A stretch of DNA of 64,000 nucleotides from Ruania rhizosphaerae (GCF_009805705.1 NZ_VSMB01000006.1:124001-188000), one strand, 5' to 3'; positions 47,401 through 56,680 are shown, counted from the stretch's first letter. The notes: generated from the letters alone by a model not told the origin. Made by a program: numbers and translations.

Positions 47401-47500
47401 GCCGGGGCCGACGCGAGCCGGGGTGCGGGCCAACGGAGAACGGGCGCACCTGAGTCTGCGCCCGTTCCAGCTCTGCACCCTGCGCTTCCCCCGGTCCTGA
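44477..47500 (+). CDS. GH38 alpha-mannosidase
   Basis: 1007 residues. The catalytic GH38 domain has HIDSAWLWPVRET (zinc site and substrate contacts), WVESDTNMPGGEA with the likely nucleophile Asp, and WLPDSFGYSGALPQI. The middle and C-terminal beta domains follow, with QQFHDILPGSSIAWVH in the linker helix. It removes alpha-mannose from glycans in the cytoplasm; no signal peptide is seen. GTG 44477 follows GAAGG; an upstream TTG at 44438 is less likely. Confidence 0.93.
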   Translation: MHDTTARTEHRLRRFIAERLLPAKYRARAPLAITAWEVPDEPVPFTEAVNQEYRPFEVGTPWGRPWSTVWFRLTGAVPTEWADQIGEECELELVVDLGFTTAQPGFQAEGALWSPDGRILKGLEPRNQHLGLAADTHELDVYVEAAANPDVPDGQWIKPTPMGDKATAGTNPIYTFTAADVALLDTDVFGLTADVLALQGLMLELNPASPRRAQILRALEDMMDAVDPDDVAGTAAQGRRLLEGVLSAPATASAHQVHAVGHAHIDSAWLWPVRETVRKCARTFSNVLDLMDRDPEFTFACSSAQQYAWIKEYYPELYARIAERVREGRFIPVGGMWVESDTNMPGGEAMARQFVTGTQFFIDEFGVEPREVWLPDSFGYSGALPQIAKASGKEYFLTQKISWNDTNTMPHHTFDWQGIDGTRIFTHFPPVDTYNSMLDATELARAERQYAEKGRANTSLAPYGYGDGGGGPTREIVAQARRVANLEGSPQVVLSTPDTFFDTARAEYPNPPVWTGEMYLEYHRGTYTSQHRTKAGNRRSEHLLREAELWASTATVRVGAEYPAEALQRLWRLVLLQQFHDILPGSSIAWVHREAERHYEEIAAELNQIIETAIGHLVGAGDRDLSLNAGPYAVGGVPALGGATTAEPHAEARVEAVGGDWVLTNSRVRVTVDERGLMTSLVDLATDREVIPAGRAANLLQVHRDIPNEWDAWDIDAHYRHVVIDLVEADEITTETHGHTVAVVVRRSFGSSTITQRIELAAEGDVQITTEADWHERQKLLKLAFPLDLTAERATSEIQFGHIHRPTAVNTSWDAARFETVAHRWVHVGEPDFGVAVANDVTYGHDIHADTDDAGNPITVVRQSLLRAPLFPDPDADQGMHVLRTTLAVGVGIDGAVRAGYVTNLPVRRVHGEREVAPLLAVDHPGVVVEAVKLAEDGSGDVVVRLYEAHGRRAEAVVTAGFGTTGAMETDLLERPGPTRAGVRANGERAHLSLRPFQLCTLRFPRS

Positions 47501-47563
47501 CTGCCTCCGCTGGGCTCGTCCTGGGTTCGCCCGGTCTGCTCTGCGCGCGTCCCGCCCTGGTGC

Positions 47564-47618
47564 CGAGCGCTGAGTTGTTCGGCGTCTGGCGCCAGAACGC
47601 CGACCAACTCAGCGCTCG
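47564..47618. repeat. Long near-perfect palindrome after the mannosidase
   Basis: A 55-base hairpin: outer arms CGAGCGCTGAGTTG and its complement, inner arms TCGGCGT-CTGGC with one bulged base and one mismatch. It lies 64 bases after the mannosidase stop. Unrelated in sequence to the CGTCGATCTGG family. Possibly a terminator or a REP-like element. Confidence 0.85.
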
Positions 47619-47630
47619 CGCCAGGTGGAT

Positions 47631-47684
47631 GGGGAGATCTCTCAGGCTTCGCTGGGTGTGCCGCGCGGCGGGTCTCGCTACAGT
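47631..47684 (+). promoter_or_regulatory. GAGATCTC motif and -10 box of first paralogue
   Basis: GGGGAGATCTCTC starts at 47631; TACAGT (-10) is at 47679-47684, 6 bases before the ATG. The same motif lies at exactly the same distance from the -10 of the second paralogue, so it is a likely activator or repressor site. Confidence 0.65.
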
Positions 47685-47690
47685 GCGCAT

Positions 47691-48452
47691 ATGGCGCAGC
47701 GATTCAACCCACCTCCGGGCTGGCACGTTCCTGCCGGCTTCACACCGACTCCGGGCTGGCAGCCGGATCCGTCGTGGCCGGCGGCTCCGACGGGCTGGAA
47801 CTTCTGGGTGGACGACGCTGCCGGCTACGGCTCGGCCGAGTACGACTCGGCCAGTGGATATGGCATGGGCGGTGGATATGGAGGTACCGGTGGGTATGGC
47901 CAGTCCGCCGCCGGTCCGGGCATGCACCACGCCGGCGGCCCTGGGATCGAGGACCCGCGCAACCCCGGGATGCGCGCGGCGGGCTCGCCCGGTGTGCACA
48001 GTCCCGGTGGTGCGTACGATCCCGCCCCTTCCACCGGCGCGGCAGGACCGTACGATGCGGGGCACGCAGGCTCACACGGGAACCCGTACGACCCGTCTCC
48101 GAACACCGGGCAGCCGGGCCAGTACGACCCGTCGTCGGTGTCTGGCAGCGCTCATCTGGCAATCGCCGAGAAGAAGGCGAAGGCCGCCGGTAGGCAATCG
48201 TTGATGGGCATCGTCTTCGTCGCGCTTGCGGTGGTCATCAACCTCGTGAGCGGCGAACGCGCAACGTTTCTGTGGGGAGTCCTGCTCGTCGGGGTGTTCA
48301 TCACGATCCGCGGGATTGTGGCTTATGTGAAGGCGAAGAAGGAACTCGCGGCCGCTCGTGCCGCAACCGGGGGTGGACTCTACGGATCCGAGATGGGCGG
48401 AAGCGATCTTCCAGGGTTCGGCGGCAGCCGGAACGACGACCTCTACCGCTGA
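47691..48452 (+). CDS. Gly/Pro-rich membrane protein, paralogue 1
   Basis: 253 residues. N-terminal GW-rich head (QRFNPPPGWHVPAGF, then PGWQPDPSWPAAPTGWNFW), a flexible Gly/Pro/Ser/Tyr region of about 100 residues, two membrane helices (about 172-205), then a basic segment and a Gly-rich end with LYGSEMGGSDLPG and DDLYR. The head resembles the short PPGW-type repeats found on many actinobacterial membrane proteins. Function unknown. It is leaderless by the TACAGT box. Confidence 0.85.
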   Translation: MAQRFNPPPGWHVPAGFTPTPGWQPDPSWPAAPTGWNFWVDDAAGYGSAEYDSASGYGMGGGYGGTGGYGQSAAGPGMHHAGGPGIEDPRNPGMRAAGSPGVHSPGGAYDPAPSTGAAGPYDAGHAGSHGNPYDPSPNTGQPGQYDPSSVSGSAHLAIAEKKAKAAGRQSLMGIVFVALAVVINLVSGERATFLWGVLLVGVFITIRGIVAYVKAKKELAAARAATGGGLYGSEMGGSDLPGFGGSRNDDLYR

Positions 48453-48805
48453 CGCGCGTCAGCACCACGTGGCAGCCCACATGGCTCGACCGTCGCGGCT
48501 CGCGCGGCCCGGAACCGTCGCGTATCGCCATGCTCCGCCGCGTGCCCGTTCCTTCACCTGCCCACCGCCTCCACCTGCCCGTCCCTCCGCTTACCCATGC
48601 CCGTCCACGGGCCGAACTATCGACCCCTTCTCGGGTTCGACCCTGAATTTCGGACCCTCCAAGATGGGGCCACGTCTGGGCCCGAGCACTGCGGCAGATG
48701 AGGTGGTCAGCGCCGGCCGAACCGAGCACTCAACAGGAACCGACGGGGAGATCTCCCCGTCGGGGCGATGCGAGGATCGGGTCATCACTCGGTACTGTCA
48801 GCACC
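48453..48805 (+). other. 353-base region with 24-base palindrome and promoter of paralogue 2
   Basis: No gene is supported. The left 250 bases are C-rich without visible structure. A perfect 24-base palindrome at 48740-48763 contains GGGGAGATCTCCCC, and TACTGT (-10) is at 48793-48798, 7 bases before the next ATG. The core GAGATCTC lies 45 bases before the -10 start, exactly as in front of paralogue 1. Confidence 0.7.
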
Positions 48806-49543
48806 ATGACACAGCGCTTCAATCCGCCGCCCGGCTGGCAGGTCCCTGCTGGATTCACGCCGCCACCAGGGTGGCAGCCGGATCAGTCCTGGCCGGCAGC
48901 TCCGGCCGGCTGGAGTTTCTGGGTGGACGATGCCGTCGGCTCCGCAACTGCCGGTGCCTATGGTTCGGGAGCTCCCGGCGCGGCCATGTCTCCCGGAATG
49001 GCTGACGCGGGGACCCCGGGAGTGCACGCTCAGGCGGGCGCCTATGACCCGGCGCCCAGCACGGGGCAACCAGGAACCTATGCGAGCGGTCAGCCGAGTG
49101 CGTACGGTCAGGCAGGTTCGTACGATCCCAGCCCCGCTACCGGTGCTGGTGCTTTCAATCCGGCGTCGGCCCCCGGTGCCGGCGGATTCGACGCCTCACA
49201 AGCGGCGGGCGGCGCCAGTATGGCGTTGGCAGAGCAGCAGGTGAAGAGCCAGAAGCGCACGATGCTCATCGGGTTCGGGGTGGCACTCGCGGTCATCCTC
49301 GTGGCCGTCATCTCGTTCGCGATCGCGGCGTCATCGCCCACCGGTGGAACATGGTACTTCCCCTGGTACTTCGGCCTTCTCGGCCTCGCGCTGGGAATCC
49401 GCGGCGCCATCATGCACCGCAAGGCGAAGAAGGAGCTGATGGCCGCGCAGGCAGCAGCAGGCGGGGGACTGTACGGCTCCGGGATGGGTGGCACGGAGTT
49501 GCCGGGTTCGGGTAGCAACCCGAACGGCGACCTGTACCGCTGA
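48806..49543 (+). CDS. Gly/Pro-rich membrane protein, paralogue 2
   Basis: 245 residues, same plan as paralogue 1: head QRFNPPPGWQVPAGF and PGWQPDQSWPAAPAGWSFW, a flexible Pro/Ala/Gly middle, two helices (about 152-205) and the matching end KAKKELMAAQAAAGGGLYG with GDLYR. The two ends are conserved while the middle and helices vary. The pair arose by tandem duplication with its control region. Function unknown. Confidence 0.85.
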   Translation: MTQRFNPPPGWQVPAGFTPPPGWQPDQSWPAAPAGWSFWVDDAVGSATAGAYGSGAPGAAMSPGMADAGTPGVHAQAGAYDPAPSTGQPGTYASGQPSAYGQAGSYDPSPATGAGAFNPASAPGAGGFDASQAAGGASMALAEQQVKSQKRTMLIGFGVALAVILVAVISFAIAASSPTGGTWYFPWYFGLLGLALGIRGAIMHRKAKKELMAAQAAAGGGLYGSGMGGTELPGSGSNPNGDLYR

Positions 49544-49575
49544 CCCCCTGATGGGGTCCAACAAGCTCCAGCCTC

Positions 49576-49661
49576 GTCGACAGACTCTCGACTCGACCAT
49601 CGGCAATCTCTCGACTGAGGAGCCGACAATCTCGCGACTGGTGATGTCGACAGATCTCTGG
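49576..49661. repeat. Four degenerate 22-24-base direct repeats
   Basis: Related units of the form (G/C)CGACA-(A/G)-TCTC-CGACT begin near 49576, 49600, 49622 and 49646, about two helix turns apart. They lie between two convergent genes, so they are not in an obvious promoter. Confidence 0.5.
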
Positions 49662-49690
49662 CCCATCGTGTCGCCAGGGTGAGACCTGTA

Positions 49691-49711
49691 GTGCACGCAC
49701 TCGTCGTGCAC
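49691..49711. terminator. Hairpin between convergent genes
   Basis: GTGCACG and its complement CGTGCAC (7 base pairs, 7-base loop), between the ends of paralogue 2 and purU. A weak terminator candidate. Confidence 0.5.
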
Positions 49712-49754
49712 CTGGTATCCGGGCGTGCCGGGTGACAGCCCGCCGGACTGAGCG

Positions 49755-50624
<870 letters not shown>

Positions 50625-50716
50625 ATCCGCGAGCGTAGTGCGCCACAGGTCACGAGGTGGACACGCTCGCCCGATGCGGTACGCACGGAGTGCTCGGGGA
50701 TGGAAGGATGGGCGCC

Positions 50717-51226
50717 ATGGATGAGCTGAAGATCGACGTCGTGGACGCCGAGCAAGCCGGTGAGTTGCTCACCGTGCGCCGTGCCGCATTCGTGACCGAG
50801 GCCCAGCTCTACGACGATCCGCACATCCCTGCACTCACTCAGACCCTCGACGAGCTCGTGGAGGATCTGGAGCGCCCTGATGTCGTCACCCTTGGCGCCT
50901 GGGACGGTTCGCGCCTGGTGGGGTCGGTGCGGGTCGGCCTCGAGGAGGACCGTGCTCTGCTCGGCCGGCTCGCCGTCGCCCCAGACCTGCAGGGCCAGGG
51001 CATCGGCACGCAGTTGCTGATGGCGGTGCTGCACTACCTGCCCGAGCAGACCCAGGAGGTCTGGGTGTTCACCGGTCAGGACTCCAAACAGAACCTCTCG
51101 CTCTACGCCAAGCATGGGTTCGAGCACCAGTACGACCAGAATGCCGGCGACCTCACCTACGCCTACCTGCGCAAGATCCTCGGGGGGATGGCAGGCGAGG
51201 AGGAGAGTTCCGCCGTCGGCGGCTGA
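50717..51226 (+). CDS. GNAT-family N-acetyltransferase
   Basis: 169 residues. Acetyl-CoA loop LAVAPDLQGQGIGTQLL and the late block NLSLYAKHGFEHQ are typical. Substrate unknown. ATG 50717 has AAGGA 8 bases upstream. It lies between divergent purU and the glyA riboswitch; its stop is 124 bases before the glyA -10. Confidence 0.9.
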   Translation: MDELKIDVVDAEQAGELLTVRRAAFVTEAQLYDDPHIPALTQTLDELVEDLERPDVVTLGAWDGSRLVGSVRVGLEEDRALLGRLAVAPDLQGQGIGTQLLMAVLHYLPEQTQEVWVFTGQDSKQNLSLYAKHGFEHQYDQNAGDLTYAYLRKILGGMAGEEESSAVGG

Positions 51227-51360
51227 AGAACCTCACGACGGCGGCCCTCACCCTGGCTAGGCAAGGTGCCACGTGCGGGATGCCGGGGTGGCCATGCGCC
51301 TGGGTGAGGTGAACGCGAAAAGCAGGTGTTCGCCGTCGGCGGCTCTTGCTAGGCTGATCC

Positions 51361-51446
51361 CATCGCGACTGGCGCAGGTGGATCACCACCGGGGAGCGAT
51401 GCAGAAGACGAGCCTCACGGTCGCCCGCCTGGGCCGCGAGGGACCC
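51361..51446 (+). ncRNA. ZTP (pfl) riboswitch upstream of glyA-folD
   Basis: Same ordered blocks as upstream of purH: GCGACTGGCG, the hairpin GGTGG-ATCA-CCACC entering CCGGGGAGCG, and after a linker CCGCCTGGGC. The -10 TAGGCT at 51350-51355 lies just before it. glyA and folD are classic targets of this riboswitch class. Confidence 0.92.
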
Positions 51447-51471
51447 GCCGATGCATCCACCTGGAGGATTC

Positions 51472-52776
51472 ATGACCCAGTCCGCCGTGCACCCGTCCAC
51501 CCCGGTGCGTGACCAGAGCCTCGCCGAACTCGACCCCGAGATCGCCGCCGTCCTCGAGGGGGAGCTGGGCCGCCAGCGCGACACCCTCGAGATGATCGCG
51601 AGCGAGAACTTCGTCCCCCGCGCCGTCCTGCAGGCCCAGGGTTCGGTACTCACGAACAAGTACGCCGAGGGCTATCCCGGCAAGCGGTACTACGGTGGCT
51701 GCGAGCAGGTTGACATCGCCGAGAACCTCGCCATCGACCGAGCCAAGGCGCTCTTCGACGCCGAGTACGCGAACGTGCAGCCCCACTCGGGAGCGACGGC
51801 CAACGCCGCCGTGCTGCACGCCTTGGCCACCCCGGGCGACACCATCCTCGGGCTGTCCCTCGCCCACGGTGGGCACCTCACCCACGGGATGAAGATCAAC
51901 TTCTCCGGCAAGCTCTACAACGTGGCCGCCTACGGCGTGGATCCCGAGACGCACCGGGTGGACATGGACGCCGTGCGCGAGGCTGCGCTCGAGCACAAGC
52001 CGAAGGTGATCATCGCCGGCTGGTCCGCCTACCCGCGCCAACTCGACTTCGCCGCCTTCCGCGAGATCGCCGACGAGGTCGGCGCCTACCTGTGGACCGA
52101 CATGGCGCACTTCGCAGGCCTGGTGGCAGCGGGGCTGCACCCGAGCCCGGTGCCGCACTCCGACGTGGTTTCCACCACTGTGCACAAGACTCTTGGCGGC
52201 CCGCGTTCCGGCCTGATCCTGGCCCGGGACGCCGAGGCCTTCGGCAAGAAGCTGAACTCGGCTGTCTTCCCCGGCCAGCAGGGTGGCCCGCTGATGCACG
52301 TGATCGCCGCGAAGGCGGTCGCGCTCAAGGTCGCCGCGGGCGAGGAGTTCAAGGCGCGCCAGGAGCGCACGATCGAGGGTGCGCAGATCCTCGCCGAGCG
52401 GCTCACCGGATCCGACGTCGCCGGCGCCGGGGTGTCGGTGCTCACTGGCGGCACCGACGTCCACCTCACCCTGGTGGACCTGCGCGAGTCCGCTCTCGAT
52501 GGGCAGCAGGCCGAAGACCTGCTCCACACTGCCGGCATCACCGTGAACCGCAACGCCGTGCCGTTCGACCCGCGCCCGCCGCGGGTGACCTCGGGTCTGC
52601 GGATCGGTACCCCGGCGCTGGCCTCCCGCGGGTTCGGCGAGACCGAGTTCCGCGAGGTGGCCGACATCATCGCCACCGTGCTCGCAGCCGGCCAGGGCGC
52701 GGACATCGAGGCCGCGACGGCACGCGTGAAGGCGCTGACCGACGGCTTCCCGCTGTACCCGGGACTGCAGCAGTGA
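51472..52776 (+). CDS. glyA: Serine hydroxymethyltransferase
   Basis: 434 residues, PLP enzyme making glycine and 5,10-methylene-THF from serine. Blocks: [54 protein letters not shown] and the PLP lysine in [16 protein letters not shown] 51472 follows TGGAGG. folD starts inside its stop codon. Confidence 0.98.
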   Translation: MTQSAVHPSTPVRDQSLAELDPEIAAVLEGELGRQRDTLEMIASENFVPRAVLQAQGSVLTNKYAEGYPGKRYYGGCEQVDIAENLAIDRAKALFDAEYANVQPHSGATANAAVLHALATPGDTILGLSLAHGGHLTHGMKINFSGKLYNVAAYGVDPETHRVDMDAVREAALEHKPKVIIAGWSAYPRQLDFAAFREIADEVGAYLWTDMAHFAGLVAAGLHPSPVPHSDVVSTTVHKTLGGPRSGLILARDAEAFGKKLNSAVFPGQQGGPLMHVIAAKAVALKVAAGEEFKARQERTIEGAQILAERLTGSDVAGAGVSVLTGGTDVHLTLVDLRESALDGQQAEDLLHTAGITVNRNAVPFDPRPPRVTSGLRIGTPALASRGFGETEFREVADIIATVLAAGQGADIEAATARVKALTDGFPLYPGLQQ

Positions 52777-53666
52777 GCGCGGGCGTGACCGGGCAGAGCG
52801 GTGCCCGGATGCTGCCAGGCAAGCCGGTGGCCGAGGCGGTGCTTGCTGACCTCGCGCCACGGATCGAGGCGCTCGTCGCCGCTGGGCACAGGCCAGGGCT
52901 GGGCACGATCCTGGTGGGCGACGACTCCGCCTCAGCCGGGTATATCCGGATGAAGCAGGACAAGGCCGCCGAGCTCGGCTTCACCTCCCCGCACATCCAC
53001 CTGCCGCAGGATGCGACGCAGGCGGACGTGTTGGCGGCGATCGCGGAGATGAACGAGGCAGACGACGTGGACGCGGTGCTCATGCAGCACCCGACCCCGC
53101 CGCAGATCGACTTCGATGCTGCGCTGCTCGCCCTCGACCCGGACAAGGACGTGGACGGTCTGCACCCGGTGAACATGGGGCGACTCGCGCTGGGCATGCC
53201 CGGTCCGGTTCCGTGTACGCCGGCTGGGATCGAGACGCTGCTGGCGCACTACGAGATCCCGATCGCTGGTCGTGAGGTGTGCATCCTGGGCCGGGGAACC
53301 ACGCTGGGGCGTCCGCTCGCTCTGCTGCTCTCCCAGAAGCGCCCGACGGCGAACGCGGCCGTGACCGTGGTGCACACGGGTGTTCCGAACTGGGCCGACT
53401 ACACCCGACGTGCGGAGGTGGTCATCGCCGCGGCCGGCGTGCCGGGCATCCTGCAGCCGGAGCACCTGACGGCGGGGGTCACCGTGGTCGGGGGAGGCGT
53501 GCGTTACGAGGGGCGCAAGTTGCTCCCGGATGTGGATGAGGCGTGCGAGGCCGTAGCCGGCGCGATCACACCGCGTGTGGGTGGTGTGGGACCGACGACG
53601 ATCGCGATGCTGTTCAAGAACGCCGTCGAGGCTGCCGAACGCCGGGCGGGGACCGGCGGTCGGTAA
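52773..53666 (+). CDS. folD: Methylenetetrahydrofolate dehydrogenase/cyclohydrolase
   Basis: 297 residues, bifunctional enzyme converting 5,10-methylene-THF to 10-formyl-THF. Blocks: [20 protein letters not shown] (Tyr and Lys of the active site), [35 protein letters not shown] and [17 protein letters not shown] 52773 overlaps the glyA stop. The last coding bases are duplicated after its TAA stop. Confidence 0.96.
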   Translation: MSAGVTGQSGARMLPGKPVAEAVLADLAPRIEALVAAGHRPGLGTILVGDDSASAGYIRMKQDKAAELGFTSPHIHLPQDATQADVLAAIAEMNEADDVDAVLMQHPTPPQIDFDAALLALDPDKDVDGLHPVNMGRLALGMPGPVPCTPAGIETLLAHYEIPIAGREVCILGRGTTLGRPLALLLSQKRPTANAAVTVVHTGVPNWADYTRRAEVVIAAAGVPGILQPEHLTAGVTVVGGGVRYEGRKLLPDVDEACEAVAGAITPRVGGVGPTTIAMLFKNAVEAAERRAGTGGR

Positions 53667-53691
53667 GTACATCGCCGGGCGGGGACCGGCG
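53641..53691 (+). repeat. 18-base direct repeat at the folD 3' end
   Basis: GCCGGGCGGGGACCGGCG at 53641-53658, inside folD, recurs exactly at 53674-53691 after the stop, next to a palindromic element. It looks like a local duplication. Confidence 0.85.
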
Positions 53692-53696
53692 CTTAG

Positions 53697-53743
53697 CAGA
53701 AATCGCTCGTCGATCTGGTCGCCAGATCGACGAGCGATTTCTG
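53697..53743. repeat. Palindromic element, family member 3
   Basis: Perfect stem of 22 base pairs with loop TCG; the inner 19 bases of each arm are identical to the element at 21300. It lies 30 bases after folD and 13 bases before the MarR stop, between convergent genes, where it could act as a terminator. Confidence 0.92.
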
Positions 53744-53756
53744 TCTCCGGTGCTGC

Positions 53757-54221
53757 TCAGCCGAGGAAGCGGATGAGGAGTCTGCGCAGGTCGGCGAGCT
53801 CGGCGTGGTCAAGATCGTGCGTGACGAGCCCGGCGATGGCGTCAGGAACGTTGAGTGCAGTGAGTGCGCCGTAGCCCTCGCCGGTGATCTCCACGATGTG
53901 CCGGCGGCGGTCATCGGGGTGGGGGGAGCGGCGCACATATCCGGAACGCTCGAGCCCGGCGACGATGCGGCTGGTGGTTTGCTCCGTCACGTCGAGGTGC
54001 TCGGCGATCTCCCGCTGGGAGCGCGCCCCGCCGGCGAGGATGGCCAGCACCGGCACCGAGGCGTGGCTGAGTGACCACTGGGCGAGGTAGGCGTCCCAGG
54101 CTCGTTCGACTCGTCTCGCTGCGGCAGACAACAACCGCCCGGTGGGCCACGCCTCCGGGGGGTCGGCAACGCCGGGCCCTGGTGTGGGCTCGTCGTGGTC
54201 AGGCGGGGACGGGTGGGGCAC
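53757..54221 (-). CDS. MarR-family transcriptional regulator
   Basis: 154 residues. Winged helix with SQREIAEHLDVTEQTTSRIV and the wing RRSPHPDDRRRHIVEIT. A Pro/Asp-rich N-terminal extension precedes it. It is divergent from an MMPL exporter, its likely target. GTG 54221 is chosen; there is no strong ribosome site, so an internal start is possible. Confidence 0.9.
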   Translation of the reverse strand: MPHPSPPDHDEPTPGPGVADPPEAWPTGRLLSAAARRVERAWDAYLAQWSLSHASVPVLAILAGGARSQREIAEHLDVTEQTTSRIVAGLERSGYVRRSPHPDDRRRHIVEITGEGYGALTALNVPDAIAGLVTHDLDHAELADLRRLLIRFLG

Positions 54222-54240
54222 GGTTCCATCCTGGCACGCA

Positions 54241-54276
54241 GGGTTGGCCGGGTTGGCCGGGTTGGCTGCGTTAGCC
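54241..54276. repeat. Four tandem 9-base units in the MarR/MMPL control region
   Basis: GGGTTGGCC twice exactly, then GGGTTGGCT and GCGTTAGCC, back to back. They sit 20 bases upstream of the MarR start and 93 bases upstream of the MMPL start. Regulator binding or replication slippage could explain them. Confidence 0.7.
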
Positions 54277-54368
54277 GGGAATCGACTGGCTATCCGCCAG
54301 CTCGTGCCGTCGGGGGCGACAAGGCGGTATCCCCGTCACGTTCTCCCGCTTGCGTCGAAGGCGGCACC

Positions 54369-56645
54369 GTGAGCACAATACTCAGCATGCTGACCAATTC
54401 GCGTCGCGGCACCCTGCTTCGCTCTCTTCTCGTCGCGTGCGCCCTCGTGGCCTGGCTGGCGGTCGGTGCCTTCGGTGGGATGGCTCAGGGGCAGCTATCC
54501 ACCGTGCAGGAGAACGATCCCTCGGTATTCCTGCCCGAGAGCGCCGAGTCCACCCGCGCTTCGGAGATCATCGACGAGTTCTCCGTTGACGAGACCTTCC
54601 CAGCGCTGGTGGTCATCGAACGCTCCGACGGAGGCGCCCTCGACCAGGACGATCTCGCGGCTGTCGGTGACATGGCCCAGTCGATCCCGGGGCTCGATCT
54701 GCCCGATGGCGGCTCGATTGAGGACTACCTGAGCGCCGAGCAGGTCCCCGCGATCCCGAGCGAGGACGGTGAGGCGGCGCTGCTGCCGGTCTCGCTGGAC
54801 GCCGCCACGGCCAGTGACCTCATCGAGGAGGAAGACCGGGTCTCGGTCGCCGTCGTGGATCGGCTGCGCGCGGAGGTGAGCCAGACACTGCCCGACGCCG
54901 GGCTCGAGGGGTGGGTGACCGGGCCCGCTGCCGGTGCGGCCGACCTGGTCTCCGCCTTCGCCGGCATCGACGGAATCCTGCTCGGCGTAGCACTCGCAGT
55001 GGTGTTGGTGATCCTCGCGTTCGTCTACCGCTCGCCGCTGCTGCCGTTCGCGGTGATCCTGACGTCGGTGTTCTCGCTGTGCTTGGCGGCGCTGGTGATC
55101 GTGCCGCTCGCCGGGGCGGATGTACTGCTTCTGAACGGGCAGAGTCAAGGCATTCTCTCGATCCTGGTGATCGGTGCGGCCACCGACTACTCGCTGCTGC
55201 TGGTGGCGCGCTATCGCGAGGAACTCACCCGCCACGAACATCCCGCCGCAGCGATGCGGGCGGCCTGGCGGGCGACGCTGGAGCCGATCGCTGCCAGCGC
55301 CGGCACCGTGATCGTGGGGCTGCTATGCCTGCTGCTCTCGGACCTCGGCTCCAATGCGAGCCTCGGCCCGGTGGCCGCTATCGGCATCGTCGCTGCCGTG
55401 TTCGGGGCGCTCACACTGCTGCCGGCGTTGCTGCTCATCCCTGGTTCCAGGGCCAGGGTGATGTTCTGGCCCAAGCGGCCCGTTCTCGACGGCGCAGGTC
55501 GCCACCGCGAGCAAGGTTCCCTCGGTCTGTGGGCGCGGGTGGCAGACGTGGTCAGCCGCCGGGCCCGGCGGGTGTGGGTCCTCACGGCGATGGCGCTGCT
55601 CGCCCTGGCCGCGTTCGTCCCCACCTTCGACGCCGCAGGCACCAGCGATAACGACGTCTTCCTCAACGAGACCGAGTCGGTCACCGGGGAAGAAGTGCTG
55701 GCCGACCACTTCGCTGTCGGGACTGTGCAGCCGGTCGAGATCGTCGCGGACGAGTCGGCTACTGCCGACGTGGTCGCAGCCGCTGAGCAGGTGCCCGGAG
55801 TTGTGAGCGCATCGGTGCTCACGGACTCCGACCAAGGGAACTCGGACCAAGGCGGATCACCACCGGGTGGGCCGGACGAGGCAGGATCGGGTGAGGACGG
55901 CTCTGGTGAGGGAGCGCCCGCAGAGGGTGAGGCGCTCGTGGTCGAGGGCCGGGTGCTCGTGGAGGTCATCACCTCCGACTCCGCCGAGAGTCAGGAGGTG
56001 CTGACCACGGTGACCGCACTGCGGGAGGCGATGGCCGCCGTCGAAGGGGAAACGTTCGTAGGCGGGGCGGCAGCGGAACGCCTGGATACCCAGGAGACCG
56101 CGGAGCGGGATCTGCGCACGATCGTGCCGGTCGTGCTCGTGGTGATCGCGCTGATGCTGATGCTGCTGTTGCGTTCGCTCGTGGCGCCACTGGTGCTGCT
56201 GGCCGCCAACGTACTCTCCTTCGCTGCCACGATGGGACTGGCGGCGATCGTCTTCAACCATGTGCTCGACTTCCCGGGGGCCGATGCCACCGTGCCGCTG
56301 TACGGGTTCGTGTTCCTCGTCGCGCTGGGCATCGACTACTCGATCTTCCTGATGACGCGGGTGCGTGAGGAGTCCTTGCAGCTGGGTACCAGGCAGGGGG
56401 TGCGACGGGGCTTGGCAGTGACCGGGGGAGTGATCACCTCCGCCGGACTGGTGCTCGCGGCCACCTTCTCGGCGCTGTGGGTGATCCCGCTGCTGTTCCT
56501 CGCGCAACTGGCGTTCATCGTGGCGGTGGGTGTGCTGATCGACACCTTCGTGGTGCGCAGCCTGCTGGTGCCCGGTGTTGTTCACGACCTGGGGCGTCGC
56601 TCGTGGTGGCCGTGGGCGAAGCGGGTGCCCTCCGACCCTCAGTGA
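54369..56645 (+). CDS. MMPL-family RND-type membrane transporter
   Basis: 758 residues, 11-12 helices in two halves, each beginning with a helix and a large external domain. MMPL blocks: ATDYSLLLVARYREEL in the first half, GIDYSIFLMTRVREES in the second. Homologues export lipids, siderophores or drugs by proton motive force. A Gly/Asp/Ser-rich insert occurs in the second external domain (about residues 485-515). GTG 54369 follows GAAGG. The divergent MarR protein probably regulates it. Confidence 0.92.
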   Translation: MSTILSMLTNSRRGTLLRSLLVACALVAWLAVGAFGGMAQGQLSTVQENDPSVFLPESAESTRASEIIDEFSVDETFPALVVIERSDGGALDQDDLAAVGDMAQSIPGLDLPDGGSIEDYLSAEQVPAIPSEDGEAALLPVSLDAATASDLIEEEDRVSVAVVDRLRAEVSQTLPDAGLEGWVTGPAAGAADLVSAFAGIDGILLGVALAVVLVILAFVYRSPLLPFAVILTSVFSLCLAALVIVPLAGADVLLLNGQSQGILSILVIGAATDYSLLLVARYREELTRHEHPAAAMRAAWRATLEPIAASAGTVIVGLLCLLLSDLGSNASLGPVAAIGIVAAVFGALTLLPALLLIPGSRARVMFWPKRPVLDGAGRHREQGSLGLWARVADVVSRRARRVWVLTAMALLALAAFVPTFDAAGTSDNDVFLNETESVTGEEVLADHFAVGTVQPVEIVADESATADVVAAAEQVPGVVSASVLTDSDQGNSDQGGSPPGGPDEAGSGEDGSGEGAPAEGEALVVEGRVLVEVITSDSAESQEVLTTVTALREAMAAVEGETFVGGAAAERLDTQETAERDLRTIVPVVLVVIALMLMLLLRSLVAPLVLLAANVLSFAATMGLAAIVFNHVLDFPGADATVPLYGFVFLVALGIDYSIFLMTRVREESLQLGTRQGVRRGLAVTGGVITSAGLVLAATFSALWVIPLLFLAQLAFIVAVGVLIDTFVVRSLLVPGVVHDLGRRSWWPWAKRVPSDPQ

Positions 56646-56649
56646 CATC

Positions 56650-56680
56650 GCACGTCGATACGGTCGCCATATCGACGTGC
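56650..56680. repeat. Palindromic element, family member 4
   Basis: Arms GCACGTCGATA and TATCGACGTGC (11 bases), plus 2 inner pairs, around TCG. The bases after the right arm (AATTCTG) match the longer arm at 34.4 kb, so this is a half-decayed copy. It starts 5 bases after the MMPL stop. Confidence 0.8.

Noticed and set aside
45605-47449. 614-codon leftward open frame
   Set aside because: Antisense to the GH38 mannosidase, with His/Arg/Gly-rich composition typical of shadow frames.
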